Position numbers and translations under genes: made by a program. Below, piece after piece: positions 57,617 through 64,000 of a DNA stretch of 64,000 bases (positions within the stretch are counted from its first letter, which is position 1; each line of letters starts with the position of its first letter). Where the stretch lies: the NCBI GenBank assembly GCA_000473305.1, contig CP006772.1, forward strand, positions 1,302,001-1,366,000, read 5' to 3'. The notes below the pieces were generated by a model, which had not been told where the DNA came from, ran no database searches, and saw only the letters and a list, made by a program, of their open reading frames with translations. Source of the stretch: Bacteroidales bacterium CF. GTDB taxonomy: Bacteria > Bacteroidota > Bacteroidia > Bacteroidales > UBA932.

Positions 57617-58222
57617 ATGAAAAAATATACAAACTCGGAGTTATTTGTTCTATTAAACAACTCCGAAGAGCACAGTCAAAAAGAGTATGAAAATTCTTAT
57701 ATCAATTTCATCCAGGAACTAGTGGATCTGAATACACAAGTCCCTGATATAATTTACCGCCACAATATCCTTACATTTCTGCACATCGAACTTATTTCCA
57801 TACGTATGAGGGCAAATGTATTAGGGTTAAAAAAAAACACGGACAAAGGAATTTGTCTGTTTAAGGCAATTTCAATAGTTGGTTCTCACCGAAAGGTTGT
57901 TGAATCTCTTATTTCAAAGGATGTAATTTCGTCAAAACAACGGATATATATCGCTAATCAAGATCTGCCAAAACTTGTTTGGACAAGTACGATTCGGGAT
58001 TTAGTAGAGTTGATTTATGCACTTCAATATACGAAGTCCCTCAATAATGGTGAAATGACGCTCAAAGAAATAGTTCAACATTCTGAACAGTTCTTTGATG
58101 TAAAAATCGAAAACTTCTCCCATTCTTTTTTGCGAATACGAGAGAGAATGAAAGAACGAACTGTTTTTGTTTCCAAGCTCCAGAATACTCTTGAATCGAA
58201 GATAAAAGAGAAAGATAAATAA
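57617..58222 (+). CDS. rteC: RteC-family regulator
   Basis: A 201-residue protein whose C-terminal half matches RteC of CTnDOT-type elements: LPKLVWTSTIRDLVELIYALQY (near 115-136), MTLKEIVQHSEQFFDVKIENF and FLRIRERMKERTVFVSKL. RteC is a DNA-binding winged-helix-like activator of excision genes and is normally part of the RteA-RteB-RteC cascade; RteA/B are not in the window. The N-terminal half (KEYENSYINFIQELV) is family-typical. Start ATG 57617 lies behind a folded leader; a strong terminator follows its stop. Confidence 0.83.
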   Translation: MKKYTNSELFVLLNNSEEHSQKEYENSYINFIQELVDLNTQVPDIIYRHNILTFLHIELISIRMRANVLGLKKNTDKGICLFKAISIVGSHRKVVESLISKDVISSKQRIYIANQDLPKLVWTSTIRDLVELIYALQYTKSLNNGEMTLKEIVQHSEQFFDVKIENFSHSFLRIRERMKERTVFVSKLQNTLESKIKEKDK

Positions 58223-58227
58223 AAAAT

Positions 58228-58266
58228 ATCAGCCAAGTTGTCCGCAATTTGGCTGATTGTTTTTTT
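58228..58266 (+). terminator. Intrinsic terminator after rteC
   Basis: 13-bp stem ATCAGCCAAGTTG-TCCG-CAATTTGGCTGAT (one G-U) followed by TGTTTTTTT. Isolates rteC from the next gene. Confidence 0.9.
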
Positions 58267-58309
58267 GTACTGTCGCAAATTTGAGTCGAACTAATAGTAT
58301 AAAGCATTT

Positions 58310-58663
58310 ATGGAGGTAATAACAGTAGATTCGATTGCTTTTAAGGAACTTGTAAAGAAGATAGATATTATCATAGACTTCGTCAATGCCAAGCAAAGAG
58401 ATGGAGTAATTAACGAAGAAAAAATGTGGGTCGATAGTCATGATGTTTGCAACTATCTTCATATTAGCAATAGAACCCTTCAGAGACTTCGTGCCAGTAA
58501 TGAGATTTCCTACTCCAAAATCAATGGAAAGAATTTCTATCGTATATCGGACATTAGACATCTATTGGAAAGTAAGATGATTCGAAGCAATGAAGAATAT
58601 TTGAATGATTTAATTCAAAACGCAAAGTATTATGCTCAATCACTAGTGTCCAAAGAAAAATAA
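58310..58663 (+). CDS. Helix-turn-helix protein of the mobile element, C-terminus altered by an IS4 insertion
   Basis: A 117-residue excisionase/DUF3853-type protein: N-terminal coiled segment (ELVKKIDIIIDFVNAKQ), then a MerR-like helix-turn-helix (MWVDSHDVCNYLHISNRTLQRLRASNEISYSKINGKNFYRISDI). The last seven residues (SLVSKEK) and the stop come from the left end of the IS4-family element. Without the insertion the frame would read ...YYAQ and stop (TAA), 110 residues, overlapping the primase start by 11 bp. The DNA-binding core is unaffected. Homologous to the truncated gene at 62044. Confidence 0.82.
   Translation: MEVITVDSIAFKELVKKIDIIIDFVNAKQRDGVINEEKMWVDSHDVCNYLHISNRTLQRLRASNEISYSKINGKNFYRISDIRHLLESKMIRSNEEYLNDLIQNAKYYAQSLVSKEK
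58632..58640. repeat. Left target duplication of the IS4-family element
   Basis: ATGCTCAAT, repeated exactly at 59975-59983 on the other side of the element. Confidence 0.9.
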
Positions 58664-59974
58664 ATTGGTTCTTTGTAATACATAGTTATACAATTAGTTA
58701 TAAGCAAAAACAGCGCGTGTCGATTTGAATTGATTCTCCATCTTTGCAGTCTGAATATAATCCAGACATGCATGAATAGCGGAAAGTACCTTTTCGGTCA
58801 ACTCGTTGAGTTTTTGCCAAAGCGAATATTTGATGGAATCGTCAAGAAGTATGGTGGAGACAAGTATGTGAAGACGTTCACATGCTGGAACCAGCTTCTT
58901 GTGATGATGTTCGGACAACTTTCCAGCTGCGACAGCCTTCGAGAGGTCATCTGCATCATTGATGCCATCAAGAATAAGAGTTACCATCTCGGATTTGGCA
59001 CTGGAGACATAAAGCTTAGCAATGTCTCTTATGCAAACGCCAACCGGGATTACAGGATATTCGAAGAGTTCGCCTACTATATGATCGACCTTGCACAGAG
59101 CAAGAGGCTTGACAGGGAGTTCATCCTGCATGGAAAGTTCTATGCGTTTGACTCCACGACCATTGATCTCTGTTTGAGTTTGTTCCAGTGGGCATTCTTT
59201 CGACAGACAAAGGGTGGGATCAAAGTTCATACGTTGTTTGACGTTGTGACTCAGATTCCGACTTATATTCATATCACGGAAGCTAAAGTTCATGATATGA
59301 ATGCTATGGATGACATTCCGTACGAACCGAATGCATTCTACATCTTTGACAAAGGGTACTATGACCTTACAAGGCTGTATAGAATCAGCATTATCGACTC
59401 GTTCTTTGTCATCAGACAGAAGTCTCATCTCAACTACGAGATTGTTGACGGTGAAGACTTGCTTGACGATACGGATAACGTTCTGCTTGACCAGACGATA
59501 AGTCTTACGGGCTATCAGTCCAAGAAGAAGTATCCGGGTACTCTCAGGAGAATAGTTTACTATGCTCCTGAACTGAAGAGAACGTTCACGTTCCTCACAA
59601 ACAACTTTGCCCTCAAGGCTGGCGATATTGCCTTGTTGTACAAACAGAGATGGCAGGTTGAACTTTTCTTCAGATGGATAAAGCAGCATCTTCGTGTGAC
59701 TTCCTTTTGGGGCAATACAGAGAACGCTGTGAGAATACAAATTTATGTTGCGGTTATAGCATACTGTCTGGTAGACATTGTAGAGCACGATTGCGTACTC
59801 AAAAGGTCCACTTTCAACGTCCTCAGAGTGATAAGCAGGGTGCTGACAGACAAGACTCCGATCAGAGACCTTTTCAATGGCCATGAAAAACTGCTTGATG
59901 TATGTGATCAACCTGTTCAACTTGAATTTGCTTTTAAATATTAATCGTTCAAAAATTTTCTTTGGACACTAGTG
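58641..59974 (+). mobile_element. Complete IS4-family insertion sequence (1334 bp)
   Basis: Perfect 19-bp terminal inverted repeats: CACTAGTGTCCAAAGAAAA at 58641-58659 and its complement at 59956-59974. Flanked by 9-bp direct repeats ATGCTCAAT, and one intact transposase gene inside. Identical duplications, exact ends and an intact gene suggest a recent insertion. Confidence 0.92.
58772..59944 (+). CDS. IS4-family transposase
   Basis: A 390-residue DDE transposase with the N-terminal DUF4372-type segment (MNSGKYLFGQLVEFLPKRIF). Catalytic residues: first Asp in YAFDSTTIDLCLS (near 140), second Asp in FYIFDKGYYDLTRL (near 200), Glu in LYKQRWQVELFFRWIKQHL (near 300), matching the IS4 Y-x2-R-x3-E-x6-K signature. 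I chose the ATG at 58772, which gives the family N-terminus; an upstream ATG at 58730 would add 14 atypical residues. No frameshift; likely active. Confidence 0.92.
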   Translation: MNSGKYLFGQLVEFLPKRIFDGIVKKYGGDKYVKTFTCWNQLLVMMFGQLSSCDSLREVICIIDAIKNKSYHLGFGTGDIKLSNVSYANANRDYRIFEEFAYYMIDLAQSKRLDREFILHGKFYAFDSTTIDLCLSLFQWAFFRQTKGGIKVHTLFDVVTQIPTYIHITEAKVHDMNAMDDIPYEPNAFYIFDKGYYDLTRLYRISIIDSFFVIRQKSHLNYEIVDGEDLLDDTDNVLLDQTISLTGYQSKKKYPGTLRRIVYYAPELKRTFTFLTNNFALKAGDIALLYKQRWQVELFFRWIKQHLRVTSFWGNTENAVRIQIYVAVIAYCLVDIVEHDCVLKRSTFNVLRVISRVLTDKTPIRDLFNGHEKLLDVCDQPVQLEFAFKY

Positions 59975-59983
59975 ATGCTCAAT
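59975..59983. repeat. Right target duplication of the IS4-family element
   Basis: ATGCTCAAT; contains the intact start codon of the primase gene. Confidence 0.9.
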
Positions 59984-62047
59984 AAAGAATCAATTCTAGA
60001 ACGGACATCAGGAGGTTTATCCGTTTTCAAATACTATATATCATTCTCTTTTCGAGTGGGTAGAAACTTCCATAATCCTCTTTACGAAGATAGAAAAGCC
60101 TCCTGCAACATCTATTTCGACCGAAATGGCAACTGTTATAGGATGAAAGATTTTGGCAATGAAGAATATAGTGGCGATTGTTTCTTCCTTGTCGGCAAGA
60201 TTAAAGGCTTGGATTGTACGCGAAGCGATGATTTTGTGGAAATACTCAAGGCAATTAATCAAGACCTATGTTTGGGTATTGATGAGAAAATTGGTCAAAA
60301 TGCAAATCAATCCAAATCACAACTGTTAGCAACTGTTCTGCAAACGCAAAATGTAGTAACCGCCAATGAGCAGAGAGAAAAATCATTTCAGATTATCGAA
60401 CAACCCTTTTCAAAGTCAGAAATAAATTTTTGGCAACAATATGAAGTTGCTAGAGATATCCTTAAAAAATACAATGTAATATCTTTGCGATCTTTTAAAA
60501 GCGAGAGCAATGAAGGAAAAACTTTTCAGCTTGAATCAACACCCAGCGAACCTATATTTGGGTATTTAGGCAAGAAGTTTATTAAAATTTACCGTCCCAA
60601 TTCTCAACTTCGATTCTTGTATGGAGGCACAGTATACGAAAATTATTGTTTTGGGTTAGAGCAGCTTCCTTCAAGGGGTGATATTCTATATATAACCGGA
60701 GGTGAAAAAGATGTACTATCCCTTTCCTCTCATGGTTTCAATGCAATTTGTTTCAATAGCGAAACGGCAACAATTCCGGATAACACTCTCCGGAAATTAT
60801 CATTTATGTTTAAGCATATCGTAGTCCTTTATGATATGGATAAAACGGGACAGGATAGTTCCCTCAAACTAGCAAAAAAATATAACGAACTGGGAGTAAA
60901 ACGGCTTTTATTGCCACTATCCGGTACCAAGGAAGAGAAAGATATATCTGATTATTTCAGGATGGGGAATACAGCGGATGATTTTCGAATACTTTTCCTT
61001 GATTTATTAGATACATTATACAGTGATACCATGTCAATACTCAAATCTTGTGAAGTAAATTTTGATAATCCTCCTCCACAATCAAAAATGGTTGTTTCAG
61101 TCAATGATGTGCCACTTGGAACGCAGGGAAATCTGCTCTGTATTACAGGAGGGGAGGGGACCGGAAAAAGTAATTATGTAGGATCAATTATTTCCGGATG
61201 TATCATTTCAGACGAAAGAAGCATTGATTGTTTAGGAAATACCGTATCGTTAAACTATAAATCAAAAGCAGTTCTGTTATATGATACAGAGCAGTCTGAA
61301 GTTCAACTTTACAAAAATTGTTCGACAATTATCAAAAGAGCTGGTTTAACATCCATGCCGAACTTCTTCAAAGCTTATTCTCTTACCGGCATGTCTCGAA
61401 AACAGCGATTGCAGTCCATTGTTGAGAGCATGGATAAGTTCTATCATCAATTCGGAGGAATACAATTGGTGGTTATTGACGGTATTGCAGATCTTATCAA
61501 AGGGGCCAATGATGAACAGGAGAGTATTTCCATTGTGGAAGACATTTACCGCTATGCAGGAATCTATAATACATGTATTATCTGCGTTCTTCATTTTATC
61601 CCGAATGGATTGAAGTTGAGAGGGCATCTGGGGTCTGAATTACAACGCAAAGCTGCTGCAATATTATCTATTGAAAAAGATGACGACCCTGCAATATCGG
61701 TAGTAAAAGCCTTGAAAGTGCGTGATGGAAGCCCCCTTGACGTACCCTTGATGCAGTTCTCTTGGGATAAGTCAAAAGTGATGCACACTTATATGGGCGA
61801 AAAGCCAAAGGAGGAACGAGATAAACGAAAGGAAAGCGAGTTGGTAAATGTGGCCAGGATTATTTTTGAAAAATCTCCTTATCGCACCTATGTTGATTTA
61901 TGTGAGCAAATTCAAACGCTCCTGGATGTTAAAGAACGGACTGCAAAAAGTTACATCAAGTTTATGAGAGAAAAAGAAATTGTTATCAAAGACCCGTCAA
62001 ATACTTCCTACTTTATTGTGGGACATCTTAATACATTATCATTATGA
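59975..62047 (+). CDS. Primase-helicase (Toprim plus RecA-like ATPase) of the mobile element
   Basis: A 690-residue protein. N-terminus resembles CHC2/primase-type domains of Bacteroides elements (ILERTSGGLSVFKYYI; KASCNIYFDRNGNCYRMKDF). About 225-320 are a Toprim domain (ILYITGGEKDVLSLSSHGF, HIVVLYDMDKTGQDS). About 370-610 are a RecA/RepA-like ATPase with Walker A CITGGEGTGKSNYVG (near 390-403) and Walker B-like LVVIDGIADL. The start is ATG 59975, the first codon of the right IS target duplication; a GTG at 59972 lies in the IS end. The insertion separates it from its native upstream gene, so it now depends on IS-borne or read-through transcription. ATGA overlap with the next gene. Confidence 0.82.
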   Translation: MLNKESILERTSGGLSVFKYYISFSFRVGRNFHNPLYEDRKASCNIYFDRNGNCYRMKDFGNEEYSGDCFFLVGKIKGLDCTRSDDFVEILKAINQDLCLGIDEKIGQNANQSKSQLLATVLQTQNVVTANEQREKSFQIIEQPFSKSEINFWQQYEVARDILKKYNVISLRSFKSESNEGKTFQLESTPSEPIFGYLGKKFIKIYRPNSQLRFLYGGTVYENYCFGLEQLPSRGDILYITGGEKDVLSLSSHGFNAICFNSETATIPDNTLRKLSFMFKHIVVLYDMDKTGQDSSLKLAKKYNELGVKRLLLPLSGTKEEKDISDYFRMGNTADDFRILFLDLLDTLYSDTMSILKSCEVNFDNPPPQSKMVVSVNDVPLGTQGNLLCITGGEGTGKSNYVGSIISGCIISDERSIDCLGNTVSLNYKSKAVLLYDTEQSEVQLYKNCSTIIKRAGLTSMPNFFKAYSLTGMSRKQRLQSIVESMDKFYHQFGGIQLVVIDGIADLIKGANDEQESISIVEDIYRYAGIYNTCIICVLHFIPNGLKLRGHLGSELQRKAAAILSIEKDDDPAISVVKALKVRDGSPLDVPLMQFSWDKSKVMHTYMGEKPKEERDKRKESELVNVARIIFEKSPYRTYVDLCEQIQTLLDVKERTAKSYIKFMREKEIVIKDPSNTSYFIVGHLNTLSL

Positions 62048-62229
62048 TTATAGAAAAAGAGCATTTTGAAGCCTTTATGGAAAGAATACTTGATCGATTG
62101 GATTCAATAGATACCAAAATTGGCGACTTATCTCAAAAACATAATATTGTAAACGGAAAGAATCTACTCGATAATCAGGATATGTGCTTTCTACTAAAGG
62201 TGAATAAACGAACATTACAGCGTTACTGA
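62044..62229 (+). pseudogene. Second helix-turn-helix gene, truncated by the IS21-family element
   Basis: Starts with ATGA overlap on the primase stop and reads MIIEKEHFEAFMERILDRLD ... LLDNQDMCFLLKVNKRTLQRY before hitting TGA at 62227-62229. The related gene at 58310 continues RTLQRLRASNEISY at this point, so the recognition helix and wing are lost. The stop lies in the presumed IS21 terminus. The remaining coding part may lie beyond the right edge. Confidence 0.8.
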
Positions 62230-62307
62230 ATATATCACATCAAATAGGCCACTGTATCACTCACAAATGAGCCACCAAGAAAGAGCTGTAAACTTGACAT
62301 AAAAGTA

Positions 62308-63042
62308 TTAATTTTTTTTCTGTTTTCTTCTCATTGATTCGCCCAATATCTCAACCCTTACCGAGTTACTGGTAATTCGGTCCATTATTGCATCGGCCAG
62401 AGTAGGTTCTCCGATATAATCGTACCAGTTTTTAACAGGCAGTTGGGATGTAATGATAACTGATTTCCGTTCATAAAAGTCTTCCAGTATCTGCAGCAGA
62501 GCCAAACGGGAGTTGTTATCAAGCGGTTGCAATCCGAAGTCATCAAAGATAATAAGGTCGTTTTTTTCAATGTGATTGATGACTTTAATGAATGAGCCTT
62601 CGATTTTTGCCATGGCTATCTTTTCAATGAACTTGTTCATTGCGAAGTACTCGGTTCGTATCCCCATGTAGCAAGCCTGCTTTCCGATGGCACAGGCAAG
62701 ATAGCTTTTCCCGCAACCGGTTTTACCCGTTATGAGTATATTTTCGGCTCGTTTTACAAAGCTGCAGTCAGATAATTCCAGTAACTGTTCTTTGGTAAGG
62801 TTACGCTGTTCCGAACATATTACCTCCTCAAGTACGCTGTTGTATCTCAATTTGCTTGTTTTAAGATACATTGTCATCTTACGTTCGTTTCGGAAAAGGA
62901 TCTCCGACTCCACCATCTTTGCCATTATCTGTTCAAGGGGAGGCCTGTTGTGAGGTGCAAGATTCATAATGGCAGAGAAGGCCTGTGCCATACCCTTCAT
63001 TTTCAGGGATTCGAGTTGGATCAGTGTCTCTTGGTTGTTCAT
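62308..63042 (-). CDS. istB: IS21-family helper ATPase IstB
   Basis: A 244-residue DnaC-like AAA ATPase that selects the target for IstA. N-terminal helical domain (LESLKMKGMAQAFSAIMN), Walker A ILITGKTGCGKSYLACAIG (near 98-115), Walker B LIIFDDFGLQPL (near 165), sensor region SVIITSQLPVKNWYDYIG. Full length and intact; starts 27 bp after the istA stop. Confidence 0.94.
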   Translation of the reverse strand: MNNQETLIQLESLKMKGMAQAFSAIMNLAPHNRPPLEQIMAKMVESEILFRNERKMTMYLKTSKLRYNSVLEEVICSEQRNLTKEQLLELSDCSFVKRAENILITGKTGCGKSYLACAIGKQACYMGIRTEYFAMNKFIEKIAMAKIEGSFIKVINHIEKNDLIIFDDFGLQPLDNNSRLALLQILEDFYERKSVIITSQLPVKNWYDYIGEPTLADAIMDRITSNSVRVEILGESMRRKQKKN

Positions 63043-63069
63043 AATAATTATATTTTTTGTGAGTGATTG

Positions 63070-64000
63070 CTATTCAAAGAAAGATGCTCCCCTAAGGTTT
63101 TCATGGAGGGGTATATGTGATGTATCGGTATCAATTTGCTCTTTATCAAGGTTTAATTCCAGTATTCTTTTTATTGCAGTATAACTTACAGCTGCCGTAG
63201 TACCACAAGCCCTCCCACACGCTGCCTCTATCCTTTCAACAGGATACTTCCTTGACAGTGACAATATACCCTGACTGGATCTGTAAGCCTGCTGTATGAA
63301 AGGTTGTGAGGCAAGGATGCGTTCTATTACCGTTGTTGTATTTGGCCCTATGTGGTGAGCTTGTCCGAGATAGTATGCTGCATTATACTCTTTGCTTTTT
63401 TGATATGCGCGGTGATTTTCGGGCATATGGGATGGCTCTGTCGTGTATCCGTTGGCCTTCAGGTCACGTCTGTGAATGGCCACCCTATTAAAGTCAACAT
63501 ACACTTCGACGCTTTCCTGGTCGAATACCACGGTGGCTTTCTGATTCACATACTGGTAGGGAATACTGTAAGAGTGCCTCTCTTTTCCTATCTGGACGTG
63601 ATAGCTGGAGGGTACAAGGAACTCTTTCCTATGTTTCAATATAAATGGCTCTGCCGGGAGAGGCTTGAGTAATGGCTTCTCTTCTTTCTCAAAAAGTTCA
63701 ATACGGCTGTAGGTTCGCCCAGTCATATTACGCCCGTTGAACTCTTCGGTGAGCTCAGATATGCGTTCATTAAGCAAATCCAATCTCTCATACTCCTCAT
63801 TCCGTATCCGGGAATAAACGAACTGATATGTCTTGTATACCAATCCTTCAACGGGGGCCTTATCCTTCGGATGAACGGGCCTCGTGGCGACAAGCTCCGT
63901 ATCATAGTGAACGCTCCATTGCATGGTGGACTCGCTGAAGGTCGGCTCGTACCTGTCCGAACGTATCACCCATTGACGCATGTTGTCACTCTTGACTGAT
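63070..64000 (-). CDS. istA: IS21-family transposase IstA (C-terminal part)
   Basis: The frame is open through the right edge, so the N-terminal helix-turn-helix and the first catalytic Asp residues are missing. Visible: HPKDKAPVEGLVYKTYQFVY, which holds the third catalytic acid (Glu) of the IstA DDE core, then the long C-terminal region with KEFLVPSSYHVQIGKERHSYSIPYQYV typical of IstA beta-barrel domains, and the terminal SFFE. Partner of istB downstream. Confidence 0.92.
   Translation of the reverse strand, partial: SVKSDNMRQWVIRSDRYEPTFSESTMQWSVHYDTELVATRPVHPKDKAPVEGLVYKTYQFVYSRIRNEEYERLDLLNERISELTEEFNGRNMTGRTYSRIELFEKEEKPLLKPLPAEPFILKHRKEFLVPSSYHVQIGKERHSYSIPYQYVNQKATVVFDQESVEVYVDFNRVAIHRRDLKANGYTTEPSHMPENHRAYQKSKEYNAAYYLGQAHHIGPNTTTVIERILASQPFIQQAYRSSQGILSLSRKYPVERIEAACGRACGTTAAVSYTAIKRILELNLDKEQIDTDTSHIPLHENLRGASFFE

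Larger units (their letters stand above)
57429..64000. mobile_element. Bacteroides integrative/mobilizable element module (left part)
   Basis: RteC-type regulator, helix-turn-helix protein, primase-helicase and a second helix-turn-helix protein in one direction is the regulatory/replication module of Bacteroidales conjugative and mobilizable transposons. No integrase, mobilisation gene or attachment site is in the window, so the borders are unknown; the given start is only the rteC control region. Two insertion sequences have entered the module, hinting at decay or inactivity. Confidence 0.55.
62227..64000 (-). mobile_element. IS21-family insertion sequence, running off the window
   Basis: istB and istA in IS21 order on the - strand. 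The inner boundary is placed at about 62227, where the helix-turn-helix homology ends and a TG begins. The terminal ~75 bp contain short repeats (TATCAC at 62233 and 62255; GCCAC at 62248 and 62271), as expected for the multiple transposase sites of IS21 ends. The other end and the target duplication are outside the window. Confidence 0.85.

Noticed and set aside
58694-59920. 408-codon frame on the - strand opposite the IS4 transposase
   Set aside because: It is the reverse complement of a clear DDE transposase with all catalytic residues and shows no recognisable protein pattern.

Overview
The window is a chromosome segment of a Bacteroidota bacterium, most likely order Bacteroidales. The evidence is a starch-type SusC/SusD locus, an operon of FimA-clan fimbrillin lipoproteins, an RteC-family regulator, PagL-like and DUF1460 proteins, and repeated TAnnTTTG (Bacteroides -7) boxes close upstream of genes. 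I cannot name the species.

Layout. (1) 1-8.1 kb: housekeeping genes on the + strand: a secreted amidase/golvesin-domain protein cut by the window edge, a CyuA/YhaM-type desulfidase, htpG, and a DUF47-Pit phosphate transport pair. (2) 8.1-12.9 kb: leuACDB on the - strand behind a leucine attenuator with a short Leu-rich leader peptide. (3) 12.9-19.5 kb: crotonase plus 3-hydroxyacyl-CoA dehydrogenase, a PEP-synthase-like protein without the phosphohistidine part, and a divergent PurF-like amidotransferase. (4) 19.4-25.1 kb on the - strand: a DUF1460 amidase, a hybrid histidine kinase whose C-terminal receiver is cut by an in-frame TAA, an alpha/beta hydrolase with a PagL-like outer-membrane protein, and a 62-residue basic protein whose intrinsic terminator lies inside its coding sequence. 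(5) 25.1-33.7 kb: an eight-gene type V fimbrial operon with DUF3575 and OmpA/TPR-like accessory genes. (6) 33.7-38.9 kb: an FAD oxidoreductase and two sensor kinases. (7) 38.9-52.4 kb: a starch utilisation locus transcribed leftward: SusR-like regulator, SusC, SusD, SusE, two GH13 enzymes and a GH97 enzyme. (8) 52.4-64 kb: an AT-rich accessory zone. It holds duplicated repeats and strong hairpins, a 57-residue small gene, an AAA ATPase plus subtilase pair of the IetAS toxin-antitoxin/antiphage type, and a Bacteroides integrative-element module (RteC, helix-turn-helix protein, primase-helicase, second helix-turn-helix protein). That module has been hit by an IS4-family element (9-bp target duplication) and an IS21-family element that runs off the right edge.

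How the parts work together. The Sus locus would bind starch at the surface (SusC/D/E), cut it outside (lipoprotein GH13) and finish it in the periplasm (second GH13, GH97), with the SusR-like membrane protein as the likely maltose sensor. The leu operon is probably tuned by ribosome stalling at Leu codons. The IetA-IetS pair sits divergent from the mobile module and shares a 0.6-kb control region with paired palindromes on the ietA side and a structured leader on the rteC side.

The most intriguing site is the small basic gene at 24842-25030. A transcript ending at its terminator would lack a stop codon, which is the arrangement known from the ribosome-rescue factor ArfA. That functional link is inference.
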